This document shows, one piece after another, positions 43,916 to 52,431 of a stretch of DNA of 64,000 nucleotides. Under the pieces are notes generated by a model. The model saw only the letters and a list, made by a program, of their open reading frames with translations, ran no database searches and had not been told where the DNA came from. Source of the stretch: Sva-07 sp964651825 (GTDB taxonomy: Bacteria > Actinomycetota > Acidimicrobiia > Acidimicrobiales > Ilumatobacteraceae); assembly GCA_964651825.1 (NCBI GenBank), contig CAZYWK010000003.1, forward strand, positions 19,997 to 83,996. Direction: 5' to 3'. A program made the translations under genes and the position numbers. Numbering within the stretch: position 1 is the first letter of the stretch; the number at the start of each line of letters is the position of its first letter.

Positions 43916-44347
43916 TTACGGCCAGGGGGCGTCGCCGCGGGCGATGTCGGCGATGTGGGCCAGGGTGTAGCCATCGAGGGCGCGGCGCATCTCGGCGCCC
44001 GCTTGATCCCAGATGGCGAGCAGCACGCACTGGCCCTCGTGGTCGCACGCGCCGTCCTGATGGGGCTGGCCGAAGTCGCCGAGTGTGATCGGACCGTCGA
44101 CGGCCGAGACGATCTCCGACAGCAGGATCTCCCGAGGCGGGCGCGAGAGCACGTACCCGCCGCCGACGCCGCGCTTGGACCGCACGAGCCCGGCGCCCTT
44201 GAGGGCGAGGAGGATCTGTTCGAGATACGGCTGTGGCAAGCCCGTACGGTCGGCGATGTCGCGCACCGAGGTCGGCCCGGTGTCGGCGTGTAGCGCGAGT
44301 GACAACAACGCGCGGGAGGCGTAATCGCCACGGGTCGAGATGCGCAC
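43916..44347 (-). CDS. Rrf2-family transcriptional regulator
   Basis: 143 residues, winged helix (RISTRGDYASRALLSLALHA, VRDIADRTGLPQPYLEQIL, VRSKRGVGGGYVLSRP). Cluster region has two Cys, C101 and C107, in ACDHEGQCVLLAIWD; IscR/NsrR-type sensors usually have three. It could bind an iron-sulfur cluster with another ligand or act through thiols. GTG start with TAAGGT (44354-44359, minus strand) 6 bases upstream. No iron-sulfur assembly genes adjoin. Confidence 0.85.
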   Translation of the reverse strand: MRISTRGDYASRALLSLALHADTGPTSVRDIADRTGLPQPYLEQILLALKGAGLVRSKRGVGGGYVLSRPPREILLSEIVSAVDGPITLGDFGQPHQDGACDHEGQCVLLAIWDQAGAEMRRALDGYTLAHIADIARGDAPWP

Positions 44348-44393
44348 GGCGTCACCTTATTGAGTCCGGCGACGCGTCCCGCATCGAACGGCC

Positions 44394-45557
44394 GTGCTTG
44401 TGGATGTCGACCGTGACGTGGTGGACTGGCCCGCAGTGACTACAACGAACGGCGGCGGGCCGATCATCCCGGACTACTCGGGGCCCAATGTGCGTGGTCT
44501 CATTCCTGCGCTGCTGGGGCCGGCGCCATGGTCCACCGGGCTGCCCGACTGGTTCCCGCCGGTGGTGCGCGAGGCCGAACGCGCGGTCCTGCTCGTGCTC
44601 GATGGGCTCGGCTGGGACCAGTTCGAGGCCAACCGCCACCTGCTCCCGACGCTCTCGTCGATGACCGGTCGGTCGATCCACACGGTGGCACCGACCACCA
44701 CGGCGACTGCGCTCACGTCGATCACCACCGGGCTGACGCCGGCCGAGCACGGCCTGATCGGCTATCGGATGGTGCTCGGCGGCGACATCGTGAACGTGCT
44801 TCGTTGGGCCGTCGGCAACCAGTTGGTGCGCCGGTCGCACCCGCCCCGCGACGCACAGCCGTACGAGCCGTTCCTCGGCCACGCGGTGCCGGTCGTCAGC
44901 CCGGCCGAACTGCAGTCGTCGGCGTTCTCCGAGGCCCACCTCCGCGGTTGCTCGCCGCACGGATGGCGGGCGGCGAGCTCGATCTCCGTGGAAGCAGCGG
45001 CGCTGCTCGACGCGGGGGAGCGGTTCGTGTACTGCTACTACGGCGGCGTCGACAAGATCGCCCACGAGCGCGGGTTCGGGCCGTACTACGACGCCGAGTT
45101 GCGCGTCGCCGACCGGCTCGTCGGTGACCTGATCGAGGCGGTCGGGCCAGGAACGGCCGTACTGATCACCGCCGATCACGGCCAGGTGCACGTCGCCGAT
45201 CGGGTGGTCGTGCCGTCGGCGGCCATGCTCGCCGGGGTGAGCTTGCAGTCGGGCGAGGGCCGGTTCCGCTGGCTGCACACCCAACCCGGCGCGCTCGACG
45301 CGGTCGTCGAGGCCGCCACCGAGGAGGTGGGCGCGGTCGCCTGGGTCGTGACCCGTGATCAGATGCTCGACGAGCACTGGTTCGGGCCGACGATGGCGCC
45401 GGTGGTCCGGGCCCGCATCGGTGATGTGGCCCTCGTCGCCCGCGAGCCGGTCAGCTTCCACGACCCCGCCGATTCGGGCCCGTTCGAGCTGATCTGCCGA
45501 CACGGATCGCTCACTTCGGCCGAGGTGAACGTGCCGCTGCTGGCCGTGTTGCGCTGA
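44394..45557 (+). CDS. Alkaline phosphatase-superfamily nucleotide pyrophosphatase/phosphodiesterase
   Basis: About 373-387 residues. NPP/PglZ-like fold with metal-site motifs LVLDGLGWDQF, the nucleophile Thr in APTTTATALTSITTG, YYGGVDKIAHERG, and ITADHGQVHV. Hydrolyses a phosphodiester or pyrophosphate; substrate unknown. Start is uncertain between GTG 44394 and GTG 44436; the protein is complete at the C-terminus. Confidence 0.8.
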   Translation: MLVDVDRDVVDWPAVTTTNGGGPIIPDYSGPNVRGLIPALLGPAPWSTGLPDWFPPVVREAERAVLLVLDGLGWDQFEANRHLLPTLSSMTGRSIHTVAPTTTATALTSITTGLTPAEHGLIGYRMVLGGDIVNVLRWAVGNQLVRRSHPPRDAQPYEPFLGHAVPVVSPAELQSSAFSEAHLRGCSPHGWRAASSISVEAAALLDAGERFVYCYYGGVDKIAHERGFGPYYDAELRVADRLVGDLIEAVGPGTAVLITADHGQVHVADRVVVPSAAMLAGVSLQSGEGRFRWLHTQPGALDAVVEAATEEVGAVAWVVTRDQMLDEHWFGPTMAPVVRARIGDVALVAREPVSFHDPADSGPFELICRHGSLTSAEVNVPLLAVLR

Positions 45558-45564
45558 GACCGGC

Positions 45565-45570
45565 TAGAAC
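45565..45570 (+). promoter_or_regulatory. -10-like TAGAAC box before bpa
   Basis: 7 bases before the ATG at 45578; suggests bpa has its own leaderless promoter although it starts only 20 bases after the phosphodiesterase gene. Confidence 0.3.
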
Positions 45571-45577
45571 GTCTGGC

Positions 45578-46135
45578 ATGTCCGACGACGCACCGACCGA
45601 CCGACCACTGCAGCCCGACGAGGTGACGATGGCTGCCGAGGTCGAACCGATCGCTCCGGCGTCCGATCTCCCGGCCGCCGATCGAGCCGACGGTGCGAGC
45701 CAGGAGAACGGGGAAGCTCGCGAGTCGGTGACCGAGCCGGCCAAGGTGATGCGCATCGGGGCAATGGTCAAGCAGCTGCTCGACGAGGTCCACGCGGCGC
45801 CGCTCGACGAGCCGTCGCGCGAGCGCCTCGCCGAGATCTACGAGCGGTCCGTGACCGAACTGTCGATGGCACTGTCGCCCGACCTGCAAGAGGAGCTGCA
45901 CATGCTGACCCTGCCGTTCGAGCAGGACGGCGTGCCGACCGAAGGCGAGCTGCGCATCGCCAAGGCGCAGCTCGTCGGCTGGCTCGAGGGTCTGTTCCAC
46001 GGCATCCAGGCGACCTTGATGGCTCAACAGTTCGCCGCGCGCCAGCAGCTCGAGCAGATGCGCGAGCTCCCCAAGGGCCCCGGTGGCCAACCGATGATGC
46101 CCCCCGGAGTCGAGCGCCCAGGCACCTATCTCTGA
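45578..46135 (+). CDS. bpa: Bacterial proteasome activator Bpa (PafE)
   Basis: 185 residues. N-terminal disordered acidic region (1-55), then the DUF2587 helical core (AKVMRIGAMVKQLLDEVHAA, SRERLAEIYERSVTELSMAL, GWLEGLFHGIQATLMAQQ), and a C-terminal PGTYL that matches the HbYX-type tail used to open the 20S proteasome. An ATP-independent activator that feeds unfolded proteins to the proteasome. TAGAAC (45565-45570) is 7 bases upstream of ATG. Implies 20S genes elsewhere in the genome. Confidence 0.9.
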   Translation: MSDDAPTDRPLQPDEVTMAAEVEPIAPASDLPAADRADGASQENGEARESVTEPAKVMRIGAMVKQLLDEVHAAPLDEPSRERLAEIYERSVTELSMALSPDLQEELHMLTLPFEQDGVPTEGELRIAKAQLVGWLEGLFHGIQATLMAQQFAARQQLEQMRELPKGPGGQPMMPPGVERPGTYL

Positions 46136-46137
46136 AT

Positions 46138-46170
46138 CCGTTCGTTTGGGGACGGGGCCAGAACGAACGG
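46138..46170 (+). terminator. Hairpin after bpa
   Basis: CCGTTCGTT and AACGAACGG form a perfect 9-bp stem with a 15-base loop, beginning 2 bases after the bpa stop. No T tract follows; it is a likely transcription end or RNA 3' stabiliser before dnaE. Confidence 0.5.
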
Positions 46171-46237
46171 GGCTCGGGTCGGCTACATTCGAACGACATC
46201 GATGTAATCCCGCCGACCTGATCGACATCCCAACGCC

Positions 46238-49200
46238 GTGCCCGATTCGTTCACCCACCTCCACGTCCACACCGAGTTCTCGATGCTCGACGGAGCAGCG
46301 CGGCTCGACGAGCTCGTGGCCAAGGCGGTCAGCGACGGCCAGCCGGCGATCGGCATCACCGATCACGGGAACATGTACGGCACGCTCGACTTCTACCGGG
46401 AGTGCAACAAGCAGGGCATCAAGCCGATCATCGGCACCGAGGCCTACATGGCCCACGACCACCGCAGCGAGCGGCCCGCCCGCCGCGGTCGCATCGACGA
46501 CTCGGGTGGCGACACCGACGGCGGCACGAAGCTCTACTACCACCTGACCCTGCTCGCCGAGAACCAGACCGGCTACAAGAACCTGATCCAGCTCTCCAGC
46601 CTCGCGTTCATGGAGGGCTACTACTACAAGCCGCGCATGGACTGGGAGCTGCTCGAGAAGTACTCCGACGGCCTGATCGCCACCACCGGCTGTCTCGGCG
46701 GCCACGTGTTGCAGGCGCTGCTGAAGGGCGACGAGAGGGGCGCGTTGGCCAAGGCATCCCGGCTGCAGGACATCTTCGGGCGCGACAACCTGTTCGTCGA
46801 GCTGCAGGACCACGGCCTCCAGGCTCAGCGCGACACCAACCCGAAGCTGATCGAGATCGCGAAGCAGATCGGCGCCCCGCTGCTCGCCACCAACGACAGC
46901 CACTACACGCACCAGCACGACCACGAGTCGCACGACGCGTTGCTCTGCGTGCAGACGGGGGCGCTGCTGTCCGATCCGAAGCGGTTCAAGTTCGAGGGCA
47001 CCGAGCACTACCTGAAGTCTGCGGCCGAGATGCGGTACCTCTTTCGTGAGCTTCCCTCAGCGTGCGACAACTCGCTGTGGATCGCCGAGCGCGCCGAGCT
47101 GGAGATCGAGTTCGGCAAGCCGCTGCTGCCGAACTTCCCGCTGCCGGAAGGATTCGCCGACGACGCCGCCTATCTGACCCACCTCACCTGGACCGGCGCC
47201 AAGCAGCGCTGGGGCGACGACCTGCCCGCCGACGTGGCCGAACGGCTCGGCTACGAGCTGAAGGTCATCTGCGACATGGGGTTCGCCTCGTACTTCCTGA
47301 TCACGTGGGATCTCATCAAGTACGCCAAGGACCGTGGCATCCGGGTCGGGCCCGGCCGCGGTTCGGCCGCCGGCTGCGCCGTTGCCTACGCGTTGCGGAT
47401 CACCGACCTCGACCCGGTCCGCTACGACCTGCTGTTCGAGCGCTTCTTGAACCCGAGCCGCGTGTCGATGCCCGACATCGACATGGACTTCGACTCGCGA
47501 TACCGCGACGAGATGATCCGCTACGCGGCCGAACGCTACGGGCGCGACCACGTGGCCCAGATCATCACGTTCGGCACGATCAAGGCCCGCAACGCGGTGC
47601 GCGACGCGGCCCGCGTGCTCGGCTACCCGTACGGCATCGGCGACAAGCTGGCCAAGGCAATGCCGCCGATGGTGATGGGTCGCGACACGCCGCTCAAGTA
47701 CTGCTTCGAGGAGAGCCCCAAGTACGCCGACGGCTACAAGGCGGCCGCCGATCTGCGGGCGATGTACGAGACCGACGCCGACCTGAAGCGGATCATCGAC
47801 GTCGCCCGCGGGCTCGAGGGGATGAAGCGCTCCGACGGCATCCATGCGGCCGCGGTGGTGATCACCAAGGATCCCGTCACCGACTACGTCCCGATCCAGC
47901 GCAAGCCCGAGTCGGGCCAGGATCCGGCCGACGCGCCGGTCGTCACCCAGTACGAGATGCACGGGGTGGAGGACCTCGGGCTGCTGAAGATGGACTTCCT
48001 CGGGCTGCGCAACCTCGACGTGATCACCGACGCGGTGGCCATGATCCGGGCCCAGCGCGACCCGGGCTTCCTCATCGAGGACATCTCGCTGGAGGATCAG
48101 GCGACCTTCGACCTGCTGTCACGTGGCGACACGATCGGCGTGTTCCAGCTGGAGTCGCCGCCGATGCGCCAGCTCCTCAAGGCGCTCGCGCCGAACTCGT
48201 TCGAAGACGTGTCCGCTGTGCTCGCGCTCTACCGGCCGGGCCCGATGAGCGTCAACATGCACTACGACTACGCCGACCGCAAGAACGACCGCAAGCCCGT
48301 CGAGTACTTCCACCCCGACGCCGAGGAGGTGCTCGGCGACACGTACGGCCTGATGATCTATCAGGAGAGCGTGATGCGGGTGGCCCAGAAGTTCGCCGGC
48401 TACTCCCTCGCCGAAGCCGACAACCTCAGGAAGGCCTGTTTGCCGGCCGGCAGCCGAATCCTCACCACGGCGCGCGGCTACGTGCCGATCGAGCGCGTCA
48501 TGGGACTGTCGGATCGCCGGGTCCAGACGATCGACACGACCTCGGCCAACACCGTGCACGACAGCGTCGAGGATGTGTGGTCGGTCGGGGTGAAGCCCGT
48601 CTACCGGCTCACCACATCGACCGGCTACGAGATCGAGGCCACCGCCGAGCATCCGTTCCTCGTCGAGGACGAATGGGTCGAGCTCGGCCAGATCCGGCCC
48701 GGGGATCTCATCGGCGTCGCGGCTCGCACGTCGACGAATGGTGGCGCCCGGTGTTCGAACGCCGAGATCGACCTTGCTGCGCTGCTGATCTCTGAGGGGT
48801 ACACGCCCGATCCGACAGGCCCCTACGGCGACGGCGCGCATTTCTGCAACACCGATCCCGAGCTGCTCGACGCGTTCCGGAGCGCCTACGAGCGGCACTT
48901 CGGGCGTCCGCACATCCGCTCGGCAGCGAGCGGCTCGACAGTTCAGTTGCGCCTCACGCGTGAGGAACTGGCCGCGCTCGCGCCGCTACTCGGCAGGTGC
49001 GGGAAGGCGGGCGACAAGACGATCAACGATCGGCTCGTCAACGCTCCCCGGGACAAGGTCGAGCGATTCGTCGGCCTGTACTTCTGCGCCAACGGCTGGT
49101 CCGATGCGTCGGGCGCCCACTTCGGCTCGAAAAGCCGTCAGGTGTGCCTGGCGTTGAAACGGATGCTGCTCCGATTCGGCATCGTGTCGAACCTCCACCA

Positions 49201-51058
49201 TCGCGACATCCTCGGCCATGGCCGCCACTACACGCTCTCGGTCGCCGACAAGAGCCAGGCCAAGACGTTCGCCCGCACCGTGGAGCCGCATCTCACGACC
49301 ATGAAGTACGCGAAGGTCGAACGGTCGTTCTGCGCGTGGGACATCGCCGGGGCGAGCGCCACCAACATCGGTATCCCGTCGTCGTTCATCCGCACCGAAC
49401 TCGATCGACGTGTTCGAGTCACCGGTCGGCCGAAGCGATCGCTCGGCGTCGACGGCGGCGGACTCCTCCGCACGAGGGTCGTGCATCGAGACACGTTGAA
49501 CGGCCTGCTCTGTTCCGAGCGGCTCGAGGACCTCCGTGTCGGTGACCTGGTGTGGGACACCGTCGTGTCGATCGAACATTCGCGTGACGTCGAATGCTTC
49601 GACTTCCGGATGGCCGATCAGCAACGGCCGTACGCCGTGGTCGAGGACTTCCTCGTCCACAACTGCGGGAAGAAGATTCGCGAGATGATGGCCAAGGAGC
49701 GCTCGGCGTTCGAGGCCGGTGTGGTGAAGGAGGGCTACGGCGACCTGCTCGGCCGTCAACTCTTCGACATCATCGAGAAGTTCGCCGACTACGCGTTCAA
49801 CAAGAGCCACACGTTCGGCTACGGCCTGGTCACCTATCAGACGGCCTACCTCAAGGCGCACTATCCGGTCGAATATCTTGCCTGCCTGCTCACGAGCGTC
49901 AAGAGCAACCTCGACAAGGCGGCGACGTACCTGTCCGATTGCCGATCGATGGGCATCAAGGTGCTGCCCCCCGACGTCAACCGTTCGGTCACCAACTTCG
50001 CCGCGCTGTCGGCCGACCAAGCGCCCGACGACATCTCCCTGCCCCTCGGCAGCCCCGGCGCGATCACGTTCGGGCTCTCCGCGGTGCGCAACGTCGGCGA
50101 GGGCCTCGTCGAACTGCTCGTGGCCGAACGCGACGACAACGGCGTGTTCTCGAGCTTCCACGACTTCGTCGAGCGGGTGCCGGAACCGGTCTTGAACAAG
50201 CGAACGGTGGAGTCGCTGATCAAGGGCGGCGCGTTCGACTCACTCGGCCATCCGCGCCGGGGCCTGCTCACCGTGTTCGAGCACATCATCGACTCCACCG
50301 TCAGCCGCCGTCGCGAGCGCGAGAAGGGCGTGATGAGCCTGTTCGGCGACTGGGGCGACGACAACGGCGACGATCCGGCCGCCGCCGGTGACTCGAACGG
50401 CTTCTCCGAGCGCACAGCGATCCCCGGCCTGGTGTTCGACAAGGGCGACCAACTGCGCTACGAGAAGGAGATGCTCGGCCTGTACGTGTCCGACCATCCC
50501 CTCTTCGGTGTCGAGGCGTCACTCAAGCGCAAGACCGAGCACGCGCTGATCGACCTGCCGACCATGGACGACGGCGCGCAGGTGCTGGTCGGCGGCGTGA
50601 TCACCAACCTCGCCCGCAAGTTCACCAAGCGCGGCGACCAGATGGCGGTGTTCGTGCTGGAGGATCTCGACGCGTCGATCGAGGTGACGATCTTCCCGCG
50701 GACGCTCGCCGAGCAGGGCCACAAGCTCGAAGACGACCTGATCGTCACGGTCAAGGGCCGCCTCGATCGGCGTGACGAGTCCCGATTCGGCCTGATCGGC
50801 CAGACGATCACGGTGCTCACCGGACTCACCGATGGGCCCGCGCCGCCGTTGCGGTTGCGCCTGCCGTCGACGTCGCTCGACGAGTTGCGCATCCAGCGAC
50901 TCAAGCGCATCCTGCGCGAGCACCCCGGCGACTCGCTGGTCATGGTCGACATCGGTCAGGGCAAGATCCTCAAGCTTTCCGACGAGTTCCGGGTCGATCT
51001 CGACCGCTCCGTGGGCGAGCTGCGCATGGCGTTCGGCCATGAAGCCGTCATGTTGTAG
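46238..51058 (+). CDS. dnaE: DNA polymerase III alpha subunit containing an intein
   Basis: 1606 residues as encoded, about 1197 after removal of the intein, a normal DnaE length. PHP domain at the start (THLHVHTEFSMLDGAARL), palm with PDIDMDFDSRYRDEM, helix-hairpin-helix fingers, and OB domain near the end (DQMAVFVLEDLDASIEVT). Replicative polymerase of the main fork. The polymerase is split at residue 733/734 in LRKA, just before the conserved CGKK (usually MGKK) block. GTG start is set by the PHP motif; the 102-base upstream gap contains TACATT at 46183-46188. Confidence 0.95.
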   Translation: MPDSFTHLHVHTEFSMLDGAARLDELVAKAVSDGQPAIGITDHGNMYGTLDFYRECNKQGIKPIIGTEAYMAHDHRSERPARRGRIDDSGGDTDGGTKLYYHLTLLAENQTGYKNLIQLSSLAFMEGYYYKPRMDWELLEKYSDGLIATTGCLGGHVLQALLKGDERGALAKASRLQDIFGRDNLFVELQDHGLQAQRDTNPKLIEIAKQIGAPLLATNDSHYTHQHDHESHDALLCVQTGALLSDPKRFKFEGTEHYLKSAAEMRYLFRELPSACDNSLWIAERAELEIEFGKPLLPNFPLPEGFADDAAYLTHLTWTGAKQRWGDDLPADVAERLGYELKVICDMGFASYFLITWDLIKYAKDRGIRVGPGRGSAAGCAVAYALRITDLDPVRYDLLFERFLNPSRVSMPDIDMDFDSRYRDEMIRYAAERYGRDHVAQIITFGTIKARNAVRDAARVLGYPYGIGDKLAKAMPPMVMGRDTPLKYCFEESPKYADGYKAAADLRAMYETDADLKRIIDVARGLEGMKRSDGIHAAAVVITKDPVTDYVPIQRKPESGQDPADAPVVTQYEMHGVEDLGLLKMDFLGLRNLDVITDAVAMIRAQRDPGFLIEDISLEDQATFDLLSRGDTIGVFQLESPPMRQLLKALAPNSFEDVSAVLALYRPGPMSVNMHYDYADRKNDRKPVEYFHPDAEEVLGDTYGLMIYQESVMRVAQKFAGYSLAEADNLRKACLPAGSRILTTARGYVPIERVMGLSDRRVQTIDTTSANTVHDSVEDVWSVGVKPVYRLTTSTGYEIEATAEHPFLVEDEWVELGQIRPGDLIGVAARTSTNGGARCSNAEIDLAALLISEGYTPDPTGPYGDGAHFCNTDPELLDAFRSAYERHFGRPHIRSAASGSTVQLRLTREELAALAPLLGRCGKAGDKTINDRLVNAPRDKVERFVGLYFCANGWSDASGAHFGSKSRQVCLALKRMLLRFGIVSNLHHRDILGHGRHYTLSVADKSQAKTFARTVEPHLTTMKYAKVERSFCAWDIAGASATNIGIPSSFIRTELDRRVRVTGRPKRSLGVDGGGLLRTRVVHRDTLNGLLCSERLEDLRVGDLVWDTVVSIEHSRDVECFDFRMADQQRPYAVVEDFLVHNCGKKIREMMAKERSAFEAGVVKEGYGDLLGRQLFDIIEKFADYAFNKSHTFGYGLVTYQTAYLKAHYPVEYLACLLTSVKSNLDKAATYLSDCRSMGIKVLPPDVNRSVTNFAALSADQAPDDISLPLGSPGAITFGLSAVRNVGEGLVELLVAERDDNGVFSSFHDFVERVPEPVLNKRTVESLIKGGAFDSLGHPRRGLLTVFEHIIDSTVSRRREREKGVMSLFGDWGDDNGDDPAAAGDSNGFSERTAIPGLVFDKGDQLRYEKEMLGLYVSDHPLFGVEASLKRKTEHALIDLPTMDDGAQVLVGGVITNLARKFTKRGDQMAVFVLEDLDASIEVTIFPRTLAEQGHKLEDDLIVTVKGRLDRRDESRFGLIGQTITVLTGLTDGPAPPLRLRLPSTSLDELRIQRLKRILREHPGDSLVMVDIGQGKILKLSDEFRVDLDRSVGELRMAFGHEAVML
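48437..49663 (+). other. Intein in DnaE with degenerate LAGLIDADG endonuclease
   Basis: 409 residues (DnaE 734-1142). N-terminal splice block CLPAGSRILT (C1), block B TAEHPF (T69/H72), block F VECFDFRMADQ, block G VVEDFLVHN with H408 and N409, followed by Cys at +1. The central 110-330 region is a LAGLIDADG-type homing endonuclease: LAALLISEGY (113-122, E120) and FVGLYFCANGW (211-221). In the second motif the usual catalytic Asp is Asn219, so cleavage may be lost while splicing residues look intact. Confidence 0.92.
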
Positions 51059-51105
51059 CGCACGCGGTTGAAACGATCCCCGACTTCGGTGGCAGAATAG
51101 GGGGA

Positions 51106-51762
51106 ATGCCACTCGACGTGACCACCAACGACGCGTCCGCGCTGACCGATTCCGACCTCGACGAACTGGCGTCGATGGAGGACGCGTTCAGTGCCGGACA
51201 GCTGTCCAAGGCCAAGGAAGACTGGGTGCTCATCACCACCGCTCGGTCGAGCGGAAAGCTGCACGGGTTCACCTTCTCCACCCTCGAACGCATCGGCGGC
51301 ACACCGTGCGTGCTGCTGGGGCTGATGAGCGTGAAGCGCAGTTCCAAGCGTGACCAGGTGCTTCGCGGGCTGATCGGCGAGGCCTATCACCGGGCCCTCA
51401 TGGCGTTCCCCGACGAAGATGTGGTGGTCGGTTCGCGCTTCGTCAACGCCGACGGGCTCGAAGCGTTCAAGGATCTTCGCGACGTCACGCCGTCGCCGGG
51501 TACCACCGCTGTCGGCGAGGAGCGCGCCTGGGGACGCCGGCTGGCCAAGCGGTTCGGCATCGAGGCGAAGTACGACGCGACGTCGTTCATCTCCTCCTCC
51601 GGCGCCCAGTCGGGCTATCTCGACCACGAATCGTCGAAGCCCGACAAGCTCGATCCCGCAGTCGTCGATCTTCTCTCGAAGGTTCCGGTCGCCAAGGGTG
51701 GTGTGATGGTGGTCTACGGCTGGACGATGGCCGAGGACCTCGTCAAACTCGGTCGTCGCTGA
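51106..51762 (+). CDS. Conserved protein, possible GNAT-like fold
   Basis: 218 residues, no recognised family motif. The segment from about 50 to 125 (GFTFSTLERIGGTPCVLLGL, KRDQVLRGLIGEAYHRAL, VVVGSRFVNADGLEAF) resembles acetyltransferase-like alternation of beta strands and a helix, but the acetyl-CoA loop is not convincing. Starts 47 bases after dnaE; CAGAAT (51093-51098) is 7 bases upstream of ATG. No signal or membrane segment. Confidence 0.55.
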   Translation: MPLDVTTNDASALTDSDLDELASMEDAFSAGQLSKAKEDWVLITTARSSGKLHGFTFSTLERIGGTPCVLLGLMSVKRSSKRDQVLRGLIGEAYHRALMAFPDEDVVVGSRFVNADGLEAFKDLRDVTPSPGTTAVGEERAWGRRLAKRFGIEAKYDATSFISSSGAQSGYLDHESSKPDKLDPAVVDLLSKVPVAKGGVMVVYGWTMAEDLVKLGRR

Positions 51763-51774
51763 CCGCGGGGCCGC

Positions 51775-52431
51775 ATGAGCGAGTTCGCCGAGGTCGTCCG
51801 GCGGCGGCGGATGACCCGGGCGTTCGACTCGCGCCCGGTCGATGCTGACGACCTCGATCGGCTCGTCGACCTCGCCGCTCGGGCCCCGAGCGCGGGCAAG
51901 GCCCAGGGATGGCACCTGCTCGTGCTGGAAGGTGACGACACCGCATTGTTCTGGGACGCCACCCTGCCGGCGGTGCGGCGTGACTCGTTCCGCTGGAAGA
52001 AGTTGCTCAGCGCGCCCGTGGTCGCGTTGCCCTTCGCCGATCCGAAGGCCTACACCGAGCGGTACGCCGAGCCGGACAAGATCCAGACGGGCCTCGGGGC
52101 CGGCCCCGAGGCCTGGCCGGTGCCCTACTGGACGATCGATGCGTCGATGTCGGTGATGACCCTGCTGCTCGCCGCCGAGGATTCCGGGCTCGGAGCATTG
52201 TTCTTCGGCGTGTTCCGTGGCGAGCGCGAGCTGCGACAAGTGCTCGGTGTGCCACCGGGGCCGGTGCTGCTCGGCGCGCTCGCACTCGGCTATGCGTCCG
52301 TGCGCGGGCCCGACGACACCGATCCGGGCCGAAGTGCTCACCGCCGACGGCGGCCGCCGTCAGAGATCATCCACCGGGGGCGCTGGGAGGGGAGTCGGGT
52401 GGCGTCGTCACCCTCCCCGGGCGACCGGTGA
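51775..52431 (+). CDS. Nitroreductase family FMN protein
   Basis: 218 residues. FMN-binding nitroreductase fold: RRRRMTRAFDSRPVDADDLD (phosphate-binding Arg cluster), AARAPSAGKAQGWHLLVL, and the C-terminal GLGALFFGVFRGERELRQVL with GALALGY. A small C-terminal basic tail overlaps the end of the convergent YyaL-type gene by 65 bases. Substrate unknown (quinones, nitro compounds or F420-related chemistry). Confidence 0.85.
   Translation: MSEFAEVVRRRRMTRAFDSRPVDADDLDRLVDLAARAPSAGKAQGWHLLVLEGDDTALFWDATLPAVRRDSFRWKKLLSAPVVALPFADPKAYTERYAEPDKIQTGLGAGPEAWPVPYWTIDASMSVMTLLLAAEDSGLGALFFGVFRGERELRQVLGVPPGPVLLGALALGYASVRGPDDTDPGRSAHRRRRPPSEIIHRGRWEGSRVASSPSPGDR

Noticed and set aside
48437..49663. In-frame insertion in dnaE as an assembly artefact or separate gene
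   Set aside because: Complete intein blocks with correct junction residues on both sides show a genuine intein.
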